The notes under the pieces: model-generated
What the model saw: only the letters and a program-made list of their open reading frames with translations
Told to the model about the DNA's origin: nothing
Databases searched by the model: none
Position numbers and translations under genes: made by a program
Source: Paraburkholderia guartelaensis
GTDB lineage: Bacteria; Pseudomonadota; Gammaproteobacteria; Burkholderiales; Burkholderiaceae
DNA: 64,000 nucleotides
Reading direction: 5' to 3'
NCBI RefSeq assembly: GCF_004353905.1
Contig: NZ_SMOD01000001.1
Location: forward strand, 310,001 to 374,000
Part shown: in pieces, positions 45,446 through 54,520 of the stretch
How the letters are laid out: the number at the start of each line of letters is the position of its first letter
Position numbering within the stretch: the stretch's first letter is position 1

Positions 45446-45823
45446 TCACGTAATGCTTTGACCCACCACGAACCGGTGGCCATCCGGTGTAGCGACGGTG
45501 CATTCGCGCATGCCGTACGGGCGATCGACCGGAGGCTGCAGGACAATTGCACCTCTTTGCGCGATTTCATCGTGGAACGCTTGAACGTCGTCGACTTCCA
45601 GATAGCCGAAGTAGCTATGGTCGCCCGTCGCCGCTGGGGACAACGCATCGGGGCAATGGCCGAGCATGATCCGCACGCCGCCCCTCGTGACGATGCGCCA
45701 GTCGGTCGCGTCGGCCCAATCCACGCGAAAGCCGAGCACGTCGCGAAAGTATGCGGCGTTGCGCTCGAGGTCCTGGACGGCAAGGACGAAAGCGAAAGGG
45801 CGTAGCGTGTTCGTGTCGGTCAT
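45446..45823 (-). CDS. VOC-family (glyoxalase/bleomycin-resistance-like) protein
   Basis: 125 residues in the paired beta-alpha-beta-beta-beta fold: FAFVLAVQDLERNAAYFRDVLGF at the N-terminus and ATPDGHRFVVGQS at the C-terminus. Metal-binding or antibiotic-binding roles occur in the family; the function here is unknown. Single gene on the minus strand between pldA and the DUF2934 gene. Confidence 0.82.
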   Translation of the reverse strand: MTDTNTLRPFAFVLAVQDLERNAAYFRDVLGFRVDWADATDWRIVTRGGVRIMLGHCPDALSPAATGDHSYFGYLEVDDVQAFHDEIAQRGAIVLQPPVDRPYGMRECTVATPDGHRFVVGQSIT

Positions 45824-45976
45824 GGACTATCCTCCCTGGCAGCATTCGATGATCGCGGCGTGAGTATGACGCACGCGTCGGGCACCGTGTTTGCTCGCTG
45901 CACAAGCAGTGCGCCATCCGCAGTCGCGGCTAGCCGGTTGCCGCGCTGTACACGCGCGCACATCGGAGGAATGACC

Positions 45977-46237
45977 ATGAATGAGCAACGGGAAGAGCGC
46001 GTCCGGCGACGCGCTTATCAACTCTGGGAAGACGACGGCGCGCCGGAAGGTCGGGCGGACGAATACTGGGGCCGTGCCGAAAAACAGATTGCCGCCGAAT
46101 ATGACGCAGAAGGAGAAACGTCGAGCATCGCCAGCGACCAGGCCGGCAAGCGCCGGCATGCCGGTGAACCCCTGCAGGAAAGCGACGCCATGCCGCCGAG
46201 CGAACTGGCGCGCGACAAGCGGCGCGGCGGCGGGTGA
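45977..46237 (+). CDS. DUF2934-domain protein
   Basis: 86 residues. The first 40 residues carry the DUF2934 pattern (ERVRRRAYQLWEDDGAPEGR followed by DEYWGRAEKQI); the rest is polar and probably disordered. Start 45977 has GGAGGA 6 bases upstream; ATG 45971 is too close to it. Small cytoplasmic protein of unknown function, common in Burkholderiales and rhizobia. Confidence 0.82.
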   Translation: MNEQREERVRRRAYQLWEDDGAPEGRADEYWGRAEKQIAAEYDAEGETSSIASDQAGKRRHAGEPLQESDAMPPSELARDKRRGGG

Positions 46238-46294
46238 AATCACGCGTTGATCACGCATGTGCCGCGCTTCAGGCTACAGTCACGCCAGCCGGTG

Positions 46295-46331
46295 CGACCT
46301 GTTCGCACATCAATGATGCGCGAACAGGTCG
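46295..46331. terminator. Perfect 12-bp inverted repeat at convergent gene ends
   Basis: CGACCTGTTCGC (46295-46306) and GCGAACAGGTCG (46320-46331) pair perfectly around a 13-base loop. The stop codon of the minus-strand gene lies in the loop and one arm is inside its last codons. It serves both convergent genes as a likely bidirectional terminator, without a T-tract. Confidence 0.65.
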
Positions 46332-46585
46332 TTACGGCCCTCGTGTGACATGAGTGCGTCGTGGCGCGACGTTTGCGCAACCGACGCATTCGAGGTGCCC
46401 GAGCTTTCCATGCCATAGCCGGAGTCGTCGGTGCGTTGCGTGCTGGCGTGCTGCGGGTTCGCCGGTTGCTGCATTTGCATCTGCATCTGCCTGGTTTGTG
46501 CCGCGGGTTCGGTGTCCTGTGCGAACGCGGCGGCCGGCAACGCGACGGCGAGCGAGACAATAGCAGTAGCAAGTAGAAGTTTCAT
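46310..46585 (-). CDS. Small exported Gln/Met-rich hypothetical protein
   Basis: 91 residues: signal peptide (1-22, LPAAAFA-QD) followed by a Gln/Met-rich segment (TRQMQMQMQQPANPQ) and a Ser/Thr/His-rich tail ending in His-His. No family recognised; Met/His content might suggest metal binding, which is speculation. ATG 46585 is supported by the signal peptide. Confidence 0.65.
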   Translation of the reverse strand: MKLLLATAIVSLAVALPAAAFAQDTEPAAQTRQMQMQMQQPANPQHASTQRTDDSGYGMESSGTSNASVAQTSRHDALMSHEGRNDLFAHH

Positions 46586-46857
46586 GATGCATGGCTCCAG
46601 ATAATAAAATCGATTCGGATGACTAAAGAAATGCGCGAATTGCAAAACCGTTTTTGCAGACGCCCATTCAATCTTGCGCAGTCCGGTCACTACAGCGCAT
46701 GTCCCCAGACTACGCAGCCAACCTTAGAGTTTGCTTATGCGCACGCAACGGTTCGCGTCTAGCGCATTTTCGTTCGTGGTTAAGGCTTAGTTAAGCAACG
46801 GCGGCATATAGTGCCAAGCTGTTTTGTTCCGCCCGTCATGCGGCGCAAGGAGTGTTC

Positions 46858-47646
46858 ATGTCCACCACCACTCGAAGTCTCATCGAAGATACGGTCAGCA
46901 AGGTCCCCGCCGTGACGCTCGGCTTCTGGATCATCAAGATTGCTTGCACCACGCTCGGCGAAACTGGCGGTGACTGGGTGACGATGTCACTGAATCTGGG
47001 CTATCTGGTTGGCTCCCTCATTTTCCTTGCATGTTTCGTGGTGCTGGTTGCGGCGCAGATCCGCGCGCAGCGCTTCTACCCGTGGCTCTATTGGGCGACG
47101 ATCGTTGCCACGACCACGCTAGGCACGACGCTCGCCGACTTTTGCGACCGCTCGCTCGGCGTAGGCTATCCCGGCGGCGTATCGATCATTCTTCTGTTGC
47201 TCGTGGCCAGTCTCGCGATCTGGTACCGGGTGGAAGGCACGGTTTCGATCGAGAGCGTCGCGACGCCGCGCGTCGAGTGGTTTTACTGGATTACGATCCT
47301 GTTTTCGCAAACGCTCGGTACCGCGCTGGGCGACTGGGTGGCGGGCGAAGACCGCGGCGGCCTTGGCGTGGGCTACGAATACGGCGCTGCGATCTTTGGC
47401 GCGGGCCTCGTTGTCGTCGCACTGCTGTGGCTGTGGCCGCGCGTTTCGCGCACGGCGCTTTTCTGGTTCGCGTTCGTGCTCACGCGTCCGCTCGGCGCGA
47501 CACTGGGCGACCTGCTCGACAAGCCTGTCGCCGATGGCGGCTTGCACTTCAGCCGCTTCTATGCATCCGCGCTGCTGGTGATCTTTATCGTCGGCTGCAT
47601 CGTGGTGCTGCCTCAGCGTGCCGCTCGCCGCTCGCAAAACGCGTAG
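46858..47646 (+). CDS. COG4705-type membrane protein with four internal repeats
   Basis: 262 residues, about eight helices. Four copies of a [T/Q/R]-x-L-G-x-x-x-x-D core are evenly spaced: TTLGETGGD (31-39), TTTLGTTLAD (85-94), QTLGTALGD (151-159) and RPLGATLGD (210-218). Each is preceded by an aromatic [FY]-W and, in three cases, followed by a G-Y segment. The acidic residues Asp39, Asp94, Asp159 and Asp218 lie within hydrophobic surroundings, which suggests ion or metal binding. Biochemically uncharacterised as far as I know. ATG 46858 with AAGGAG 6 bases upstream is preferred over GTG 46852. Confidence 0.85.
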   Translation: MSTTTRSLIEDTVSKVPAVTLGFWIIKIACTTLGETGGDWVTMSLNLGYLVGSLIFLACFVVLVAAQIRAQRFYPWLYWATIVATTTLGTTLADFCDRSLGVGYPGGVSIILLLLVASLAIWYRVEGTVSIESVATPRVEWFYWITILFSQTLGTALGDWVAGEDRGGLGVGYEYGAAIFGAGLVVVALLWLWPRVSRTALFWFAFVLTRPLGATLGDLLDKPVADGGLHFSRFYASALLVIFIVGCIVVLPQRAARRSQNA

Positions 47647-47656
47647 CGTGCATGGG

Positions 47657-49327
47657 TCATTGCGGCATCACGCACGTGAAATTGGTCGCGCGATTCATAT
47701 TGCCCTTGCCTAAATAGCGCGGAAACGCCGGGTAGCGGCACAGCGGCCGCGTCCGGCCGTTCGTCGCCTGGGCAATGTCGGTCGCGAACAGCGTTTCCGG
47801 CGCGCTGCCGTGCGTGACCCAGTCGTCGAGCGCGCCGAGCAGATCGACGGATGGAATGAACACGCCGTTGCCGTGCTGGTAACCCGGCACCATGTAAAGC
47901 CGCATGAAGCTGTCCACGCGCTCTTCGCCGTAGCGACCCATCAGCGCCTGGTAGTACGCGATGGTCTGGTTCGGGCTGATGACCTCGTCGGCGAGCCCCT
48001 GCAAGGTGATGAGCTTGCCGCCGCGCGCGATGTAGCGCGAGATGTCCGGGTTCATCGCGCCGATCGTTGTCGACAGCGTAAAAAGCCGCTCGCGATAACG
48101 GCCGGGATGCATCACGTCGAAGTTCGTCGAATCGAAAGTCGGGTCGTGCGTGATGAAGTACTTGAGGTACGCATCGCCCTGCGCGTACAGGTAGCCATTG
48201 GAGACGAACCCTGGTTGACTCAGCCGCTGCGGTGAATGCGCAAGGCCCAGCATGCTCGTGAAACGCGTGCCCTGGAACACGTTGTAGCCGCGATAGCTGT
48301 CCGTGTTCCAGGCTAGCGCGTAGGGCAGGCGCAGGCCGTCGCGCAAGCTCGTAAGCGTCGCGATCTGCGGTGGCGTGAGGCAGTCATCGTTGGCCTGCTG
48401 GCGATCCGCTTGATCCTGTGCGGGGCAACGCAGCGAGTCAATGATCTCCGGCTCTTTCGCGCGGCAGGACTCGACGTCGCTGATGATGCCGTCCGCGGCG
48501 CCGTCGAGCGCATCGCACACCTGCATCACGCGCTCGTACACGTGCTCCAGCAACTGCGGCGAAAGATAGCCGCCCGGCGTGCGGTATTCGTGCTGGCCCA
48601 CCACGACGCCTATCAAACGCACGCCCGAGAAGTTCAGCGCGGGTGAATTCGCGATCACGCCGTCGTAGTCGTCAGGATAGCGCTGGATCACGGTGTAGCC
48701 TTCGCGGCCGCCCGTCGAGCCGCCCGCGAAATACATATGCTCCGGCGGCCGCCCGTAGCCGAGCGTGATCAGTGCGAGCGCAACGTCGTGAGCCTTCTTC
48801 AAATGCGCGTAGCCAAAGTTGGTCACGGCCTCTTCGAGCAGGCCGAAGTTGGCCTCCGACGACGTGCCGTTGTGGCCGGAGTCATCGCCGAAGGTCGCAT
48901 AGCCGCGCGCGAGCGGCGCGCGGTCAGGCGAGAATGGCATCGGGCCGGTTCCTGTCACCACGACGCCGCTGTAGCCGCCGCCGCCGAATTGCAGCGCGCG
49001 GCCGTTCCAGCGGCTCGGCAGGTTCACCTCGAAGCGGATATCCGGCGTCCCGGCGCTCTGGGCGCGGATCACGCCGGTCAAGCGGCAGAAGTCGCCGTTG
49101 AGATTGCCCGTGGCGGTCGCGGGGATCATCGCAGCGCTTTGCACGAGCGCACCGTTGGTCGGCAGGCCGATGCTCGCGGGCGGCAGCAGCGCGCCGGCAA
49201 GGTCGATGCAATGCAGCGGCAGGGAAGGCGTGTGCTGGGCGAATGCGTGGCCGCTAGCGATGAGCGTCAGCGTGGCGATGACGATCGCCTTGAGGGATTC
49301 GAGTGCACGGTTGCCCCGACGTATCAT
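47657..49327 (-). CDS. Tannase/feruloyl-esterase-family hydrolase lacking the catalytic disulfide
   Basis: 556 residues with signal peptide (1-30, GHAFA-QH). Family landmarks: GDDSGHNG, nucleophile Ser204 in FAGGSTGGREG, acid Asp447 in LADEVISP and His485 in VPGYQHGNG. In characterised tannase/FaeB enzymes the Ser and His are each next to a Cys (CS-D-HC motif) and the two Cys form a disulfide; here both are Gly (Gly203, Gly486). It should hydrolyse aromatic or hydroxycinnamoyl esters in the periplasm. Its ATG overlaps the OpgC stop by 4 bases, so it is translationally coupled to it. Confidence 0.86.
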   Translation of the reverse strand: MIRRGNRALESLKAIVIATLTLIASGHAFAQHTPSLPLHCIDLAGALLPPASIGLPTNGALVQSAAMIPATATGNLNGDFCRLTGVIRAQSAGTPDIRFEVNLPSRWNGRALQFGGGGYSGVVVTGTGPMPFSPDRAPLARGYATFGDDSGHNGTSSEANFGLLEEAVTNFGYAHLKKAHDVALALITLGYGRPPEHMYFAGGSTGGREGYTVIQRYPDDYDGVIANSPALNFSGVRLIGVVVGQHEYRTPGGYLSPQLLEHVYERVMQVCDALDGAADGIISDVESCRAKEPEIIDSLRCPAQDQADRQQANDDCLTPPQIATLTSLRDGLRLPYALAWNTDSYRGYNVFQGTRFTSMLGLAHSPQRLSQPGFVSNGYLYAQGDAYLKYFITHDPTFDSTNFDVMHPGRYRERLFTLSTTIGAMNPDISRYIARGGKLITLQGLADEVISPNQTIAYYQALMGRYGEERVDSFMRLYMVPGYQHGNGVFIPSVDLLGALDDWVTHGSAPETLFATDIAQATNGRTRPLCRYPAFPRYLGKGNMNRATNFTCVMPQ

Positions 49328-50439
49328 CCGCAGCCGGCTCCGTTGACGGTCGCGCGGGCCTTCTCCTTCTGGCGCCCGAGCGTGCTGCGCCACGCCCTGG
49401 CGAGCATGAGCGTCGCGCCGATCGCGACGATGTCGCCGGCCAGCGCCGCCGCGAACGCCGCCGTGCCGTGCAGCGCGTGTGGCGTGGCGGTGTCGACGAT
49501 CACCGAGATCAGCGTGCCGCCGACGAAACACACGAGCCCCGTGCGGCCCACGGTCACGACGGCGGGCACGCGCGCGGCGATCCGCGCGATCGTGCCGCGA
49601 TGGACGAAATACGCCGCCACCATGGCAATGCCGATGAAGTTGACGACGCGCGCGAAGGCCAGATGCTGTTTCATTGTCCCAGGCATGGGTTGAGTCAGGA
49701 CGAACCATTTAGTCGCCGCGAACAGCGCCACCGCGGCGAACGCGCATCGTACCAGCCAGCGCGCGGTTTCCGAGGTCTTGAAACCGGGCGGAACCGGGTG
49801 CAGCCGGCAGAGCATGCCGAATACGAACATCAACTGCCAGGCGAATGGGTTGAACGGCCAGTTCGCGAAGGTGCTCGCGCCGACGAGCACAGCCAGCAGC
49901 GGCGCGAAGGCCCAGAGCAGCAGGCTGCAGATCAGCGTGGCGAGCGGCGCGCGGCGAGCGAAGGGCACGGCTGCGGGCACGCACAGCGCAAATATGACAT
50001 ACATCGGCAGCACGCTCGATAGATACGGCTGGCGTGCGAGCAACAGGACGTGGAAAGTCTCGCGCATGGGATGCGTGGCAAACGACGCCCAGCCGCTCAG
50101 GTCGGCGGCAGCGGGGTTCAGGTGCAAGAGCGCGAGTATTGCGCCCGAGAGCAGCGTGAGCAGGGCGGTCAGCAGATAGGCGCGGTAGATTTCCCAGCTG
50201 CGGCGCAGGAAGCGCCCTTGTGCGGCGCTCATGCCACGGTGCGCGCGCACGGCCATAAAGGCCGCGGCCGACGCGTAGCCGCCGAGAAACACGAACACTT
50301 CGGCGGAGTCGCACAGTGCGTAAGCGTGCAACGTCACCTGCGACAAGGCGCTGCCCGGAATGTGATCGAGCACGATCACGATCAGCACGACGCCGCGGAA
50401 AAAGTCGACTTCGATCGAACGCCCCTGGCGAGACTCCAT
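49324..50439 (-). CDS. OpgC-family acyltransferase membrane protein
   Basis: 371 residues, about ten membrane helices, opening with IEVDFFRGVVLIVIVLDHIP, the hallmark of OpgC/acyltransferase-3-like proteins. OpgC succinylates osmoregulated periplasmic glucans, but homologues outside opg operons have other substrates. No opgG or opgH is adjacent. It is the first gene of a two-gene unit with the tannase-like esterase, which suggests attachment and removal of acyl groups on a common surface or exported substrate. Confidence 0.85.
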   Translation of the reverse strand: MESRQGRSIEVDFFRGVVLIVIVLDHIPGSALSQVTLHAYALCDSAEVFVFLGGYASAAAFMAVRAHRGMSAAQGRFLRRSWEIYRAYLLTALLTLLSGAILALLHLNPAAADLSGWASFATHPMRETFHVLLLARQPYLSSVLPMYVIFALCVPAAVPFARRAPLATLICSLLLWAFAPLLAVLVGASTFANWPFNPFAWQLMFVFGMLCRLHPVPPGFKTSETARWLVRCAFAAVALFAATKWFVLTQPMPGTMKQHLAFARVVNFIGIAMVAAYFVHRGTIARIAARVPAVVTVGRTGLVCFVGGTLISVIVDTATPHALHGTAAFAAALAGDIVAIGATLMLARAWRSTLGRQKEKARATVNGAGCG

Positions 50440-50684
50440 GGTGCCCTCGCAAGCATCGCGGCGGCGCCGTTCAGGCTGGCGTCAACCGCTCGATGAATGG
50501 CAGGGCGGCTCACTGATCGTGTCGCCGCCCTTGTGCGTACGAGAGCATCTCGCAGGTATCGTTCCCTGCTCGCGGCGTGGTTAGCGCTTTACGCGCCTGA
50601 TATGACGCGCACGCCATGTTGGCGCCATCCGCATGCCAGCTATGTGGCAGCTGGAATGGCACCTGCGCGTGTCCGGTGTGCCGC

Positions 50685-51161
50685 TTACTTCGCCGCAGCG
50701 GCGCGCTCGATCCCGGCGATGTCGATCTTGCGCATGGTCATCATCGCTTCCATCGCGCGCTTGCCGGCTTCGCGATCGGCACCGAAGACGCATTCGAGCA
50801 GGCGCTTTGGCGTGATCTGCCACGAAAACCCCCAGCGATCCTTGCACCAGCCGCAGTCCGATTCCTCGCCGCCATTGCCGACAATGGCGTTCCAGTAGCG
50901 GTCGGTCTCTTCCTGGCTGTGGGTCTCGACCATGAAGCTCACGGCCTGGTTCGCCTGGAAGTTGGGGCCGCCGTTCAGGCCCACGAAGCGCCGGCCGAGC
51001 ACCGTGAATTCGACCACCAACTCCGCTCCCGCACCGATGCCTGGTATCGGGGAAACATGGCCAGCCCCGACATGGCTGTCCGGAAACGTCGCGGCGTAGA
51101 ACTCCGCCGCTTCGCGTGCTCTACCCTCATCGAACCACAGGCAAGTCACAAGCTCCGCCAT
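50685..51161 (-). CDS. VOC-family PhnB-like protein
   Basis: 158 residues of the PhnB/3-demethylubiquinone-like VOC group: [19 protein letters not shown] at the start, [19 protein letters not shown], and [19 protein letters not shown] near the C-terminus. Function unknown. ATG 51161 begins the domain; 16 upstream in-frame codons lack a ribosome-binding site. A 245-base gap with nothing recognisable separates it from OpgC. Confidence 0.85.
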   Translation of the reverse strand: MAELVTCLWFDEGRAREAAEFYAATFPDSHVGAGHVSPIPGIGAGAELVVEFTVLGRRFVGLNGGPNFQANQAVSFMVETHSQEETDRYWNAIVGNGGEESDCGWCKDRWGFSWQITPKRLLECVFGADREAGKRAMEAMMTMRKIDIAGIERAAAAK

Positions 51162-51260
51162 CACGATCTCCTTTGACAAGGCGCCGCATTGTCGACGCGT
51201 ACCGCACATTGTGACAAAGCCTCGGCTGTGTGTGGGATTTTTGCTGGCGGAGCGTGGTGG

Positions 51261-51530
51261 CTAGTCGATACAACGCTCGATTGCGAGGGACTGGGCGGAC
51301 TGAGCGCTGTACGAATCCAGCTTGCCGTGTTCCGAAGGTGATTCGGACTGCGATGCAACACAGACCGCAAGATTGGCGCGGGTGCTGTGCGGCGCGACCA
51401 TGAGCGCAAGCATGAGCGCCATGAGCGCTGCAACCAGAATACCGACGCCGCGCAAGCTCGCGCGCAGCACGGGCGACAAGGGGAAAATGGCGCTAAAACG
51501 CGAAGTCTGTTCGACGATGGTTCGGAACAT
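51261..51530 (-). CDS. Small single-span membrane protein, hypothetical
   Basis: 89 residues with one strong membrane segment (GVGILVAALMALMLALMVAP, about 28-47) and a polar Ser/Gln-rich C-terminus. AGAGG lies about 7 bases before the ATG on the minus strand, supporting translation. No recognised family; could be spurious. Confidence 0.5.
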   Translation of the reverse strand: MFRTIVEQTSRFSAIFPLSPVLRASLRGVGILVAALMALMLALMVAPHSTRANLAVCVASQSESPSEHGKLDSYSAQSAQSLAIERCID

Positions 51531-51654
51531 GGCGGCCTCTTTGCAGTGAACGTCGAGGGTATGACGTCACGATAGGCAGGCCACGCAGCCGCGACAAGAC
51601 CCAACCGCGCCTCAAAACATGGGGCCACGCGCGGCGGGACAGAAGGGCATACGA

Positions 51655-52572
51655 TTACTTCAGGAATGCTTGACGATAGACATTCGGCGCGGCGCCGAAC
51701 GCGTCGCGAAAGCGATGGCTGAAGTGGCTCGCGTTCGCGTACCCGCACTCTGCCGCGATCTGCGCGAGCGGCAGAGCGGTCGTGCGCAACAGGAGACGGG
51801 CGCGCTCCAGACGCTGGGCCGCGATCCACGCATGCGGCGGCAGCCCGAACGAGGCGCGAAACATGCGCGCGAGGTGGTATTCGGAAAGGCACGCGACATC
51901 GGCCAGCGCGCCGAGCGTCAGTGTCTCGCCCAGGTGGGCGTCGACATAGTCGCGCAGACGCCGCCGTGTCGATACGGCAAGGCCGCCTTTGAGGGCCGCG
52001 CCCGCGCGCCGCACGCCCTGGCTGCGCAGCAGCAGGCTCAGCATTTCGTGCGCCGTTTCGTTGCTGCGCAAAAGGCCGTCTGGATCGGTCCAGTTCTCGT
52101 TGGCCAGCGACTGGCAGAGCACGGCAATGCGTTCGTCTTCGAAATACGTGCGATCGGCGAGTGTGAGTTCGCGCGGCTCCCGGTCGAGTTCGCGCACCGC
52201 GCGCTGCGTGAAGTGCTCGGGCAGGAAGTACAGATGCATGAAATGCATGTGGCCGCGCACCCACCAGCGCGATTCATGATCGCCGGGAAGCGCGCAGAGG
52301 CGGCTTGGCGCGCCGTACACGCCGGGCAGTTTCTGCCGCTCAGTGCGATAGCCGCCGTCGAGATAGCACGACAGCGTGTGATGGCCCGGCCGGTCATAGA
52401 CGGTTTCGGCCTCGCGCGTTACGCGCGTCCACACGGCGGCCGCAAACTGGTCGCCGAGCCACGCAAAGCGCTCCAGCGTCGCATTGGCCTCGCTCAGCGT
52501 GCGGCACACCGAATGCAGCCCAAAGGGCGTATTGGCGAGGGCGGGCGCGGGAAGCGGCACCTGGGCGTTCAT
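51655..52572 (-). CDS. AraC-family regulator
   Basis: 305 residues: N-terminal effector domain (with HTLSCYLDGG and ALPGDHESRWWVRG, cupin-like) and C-terminal double helix-turn-helix (about 200-300; LADVACLSEYHLARMFRASFG, and IAAECGYANASHFSHRFRDAFG). ATG 52572 is preferred to an extended frame with a non-conserved N-terminus. Divergent from the EamA transporter at 52765 (192 bases), which is its likely target. Confidence 0.87.
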   Translation of the reverse strand: MNAQVPLPAPALANTPFGLHSVCRTLSEANATLERFAWLGDQFAAAVWTRVTREAETVYDRPGHHTLSCYLDGGYRTERQKLPGVYGAPSRLCALPGDHESRWWVRGHMHFMHLYFLPEHFTQRAVRELDREPRELTLADRTYFEDERIAVLCQSLANENWTDPDGLLRSNETAHEMLSLLLRSQGVRRAGAALKGGLAVSTRRRLRDYVDAHLGETLTLGALADVACLSEYHLARMFRASFGLPPHAWIAAQRLERARLLLRTTALPLAQIAAECGYANASHFSHRFRDAFGAAPNVYRQAFLK

Positions 52573-52764
52573 GGTCGGGGCGACGGGCTGCAAGGCGGTG
52601 ATGGGGTCCACAAAGCGGGTTGTCAAAGCCGGTTTCAAGTATACGCTCGCGCCCCCGCTATTGCCGGCCGTGGCCGGGCGCAGGCAAGAAATGCGCAATC
52701 CTGGACAAGTCCGCGCCGGCCCCGTGCGCCATAGTTGGGGCATCGACTCGAGGTTTTTTCGGCA

Positions 52765-53664
52765 ATGAATCTTTTACTCTACGTGCTCACCGTCCTGATC
52801 TGGGGCACCACCTGGATCGCTATCAAGTGGCAGCTTGGCGTCGTGCCTGCGCCCGTTTCGATCGCCTGGCGCTTCGGGCTCGCGGCGCTCCTGGTGTTCG
52901 CGCTGCTGGGCGTGATGCGCCGCCCCATCTGGCCGCCGCGCGCGGCGTGGCGCTATCTCGTCGCCCAGGGGCTGGCGCTCTTCTGCCTCAATTTCCTGTG
53001 CTTTTACTATGCCGAGAACATCGTGCCGAGCGGGCTTGTCGCCGTGGTGTTTTCAACCGCGCCGCTCTTGAATTCGATCAACGGACGCATTTTCATGGGG
53101 CGGCCGCTGCAACCCTCCGCCGTGGGCGGCGCCGTACTGGGCCTGATCGGGATCGTTTGTCTCTTCCTGCAGCAGATGGCCGGCCATATCGGCGATCAGA
53201 CCGCGTGGCTCGGGCTCGGCGTCGCGTTTCTCGGCACGCTGTGTTTCTCCACGGGCAATCTGCTGTCCAGCCGCATGCAGTCGATGGGGCTCAATCCGCT
53301 CGTGACGAACGGCTGGGCCATGCTGATCGGCACCGCGGTGCTCGTGGCCGGCAGCGTCGTCGCCGGATTGCCGTTCAGGCTCGAAATGGATGCGCGCTAC
53401 CTCGGCGCGCTGGCCTGGCTTGTCGTGGCGGGTTCGGTGATCGGGTTCACGGCCTATCTGACACTGGTGGGCCGGATCGGGCCCGAGCGCGCGGCGTATT
53501 GCACGGTCTTGTTCCCGATCGTCGCGCTGGCGGTCTCGACGGTCTACGAGGGCTACCGCTGGTCGTTGCTCGCCGTCGTCGGGCTTTTGCTGGTCGTATC
53601 GGGCAACCTCGTGGCGTTCGATCTCACGCGGCGTCTGTTCGCGCGGCGCGCGCCGGCAGCGTAA
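52765..53664 (+). CDS. EamA/RhaT-family (DMT) transporter
   Basis: 299 residues, ten helices arranged as two EamA repeats; begins LLLYVLTVLIWGTTWIAIKWQLG and has PERAAYCTVLFPIVALAVSTV in the second repeat. Members export amino acids or other metabolites. Start at 52765 fits the first helix. Likely regulated by the divergent AraC protein. Convergent with the next gene at 7 bases. Confidence 0.88.
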   Translation: MNLLLYVLTVLIWGTTWIAIKWQLGVVPAPVSIAWRFGLAALLVFALLGVMRRPIWPPRAAWRYLVAQGLALFCLNFLCFYYAENIVPSGLVAVVFSTAPLLNSINGRIFMGRPLQPSAVGGAVLGLIGIVCLFLQQMAGHIGDQTAWLGLGVAFLGTLCFSTGNLLSSRMQSMGLNPLVTNGWAMLIGTAVLVAGSVVAGLPFRLEMDARYLGALAWLVVAGSVIGFTAYLTLVGRIGPERAAYCTVLFPIVALAVSTVYEGYRWSLLAVVGLLLVVSGNLVAFDLTRRLFARRAPAA

Positions 53665-53671
53665 GCGGGCC

Positions 53672-54520
53672 TCAGCGCGCCAGGCTCGCCATCAGGGTGT
53701 TGCCATAGCGCCGATACAGCCAGGCGGAACACGGGGCGCCCAGATAGAGCGCGCCGAAAGCGGCGAGTGCGGTGCCCAGCAGATTGTGGGGGTTGAGCGA
53801 AGCGAGAGCCTGGTGCCGCGTCGCGAGGCCGGATGCGGCCACGATGACCGAGGCCGCGAGCGTTGGTAGTCCTGCGCACAACTGGATGAGCCAGATGCTC
53901 CAGCAATGCCCGCGCGTATCGGTCCACACTTCCCGTATCCTCAACGTGCCGCCAATGGCGACATGCGTGTGGAGCAGGCTCAGCCTCGTGAGCACGAAAC
54001 AACTGATGCCTCCGGCAAACAGCACGAGACCTGCGCCAACGATCATTATCGGGAAGCGCGCCTCCACAGGATGCTGCACAATCGCGGCTTTCGTTGTGGG
54101 GTCGAGCGCGATCATCAGCGTGACACACAGCGCCAGGGCCAGGCCGACGAGCGCCAGCACCAGGCAGACGAGCACCGGTGCGAGCATGGCCAGTCCCCAG
54201 GTGCAGCCAAGATATCGCCAATAGCTCGGGCCTGAGATCGGCTGTGCGTTCGCCGAATCATTGTCAAGCAATACGAAGCGTATCGCGTGAATGATGAGAA
54301 GCGAAAATAGCGCGCCCTCCAGTAGTGTGAAGACGCCCAGCGGAACGTAAGTGAGGAGCCGAAACGGCGGCGTGCGGTCCGGGCGCAGGGCGTTCATGGC
54401 GGACGACGACAGCCACGCGTAGGGCAGCAGCAAAACCGCAAATGCGGGGCGGTGGCAGAGGTATCGCCAGCCATCGCGCCATGCGCCCTTCACGCACTGA
54501 CCAAATGTGATCGATTCCAT
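53672..54520 (-). CDS. Unknown polytopic membrane protein
   Basis: 282 residues, about six hydrophobic segments, for example FTLLEGALFSLLIIHAIRF and MLAPVLVCLVLALVGLAL. The N-terminus ITFGQCVKGAWRDGWRYL is amphipathic. No family recognised. Stands alone; its promoter would lie in the AT-rich region to its right. Confidence 0.7.
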   Translation of the reverse strand: MESITFGQCVKGAWRDGWRYLCHRPAFAVLLLPYAWLSSSAMNALRPDRTPPFRLLTYVPLGVFTLLEGALFSLLIIHAIRFVLLDNDSANAQPISGPSYWRYLGCTWGLAMLAPVLVCLVLALVGLALALCVTLMIALDPTTKAAIVQHPVEARFPIMIVGAGLVLFAGGISCFVLTRLSLLHTHVAIGGTLRIREVWTDTRGHCWSIWLIQLCAGLPTLAASVIVAASGLATRHQALASLNPHNLLGTALAAFGALYLGAPCSAWLYRRYGNTLMASLAR

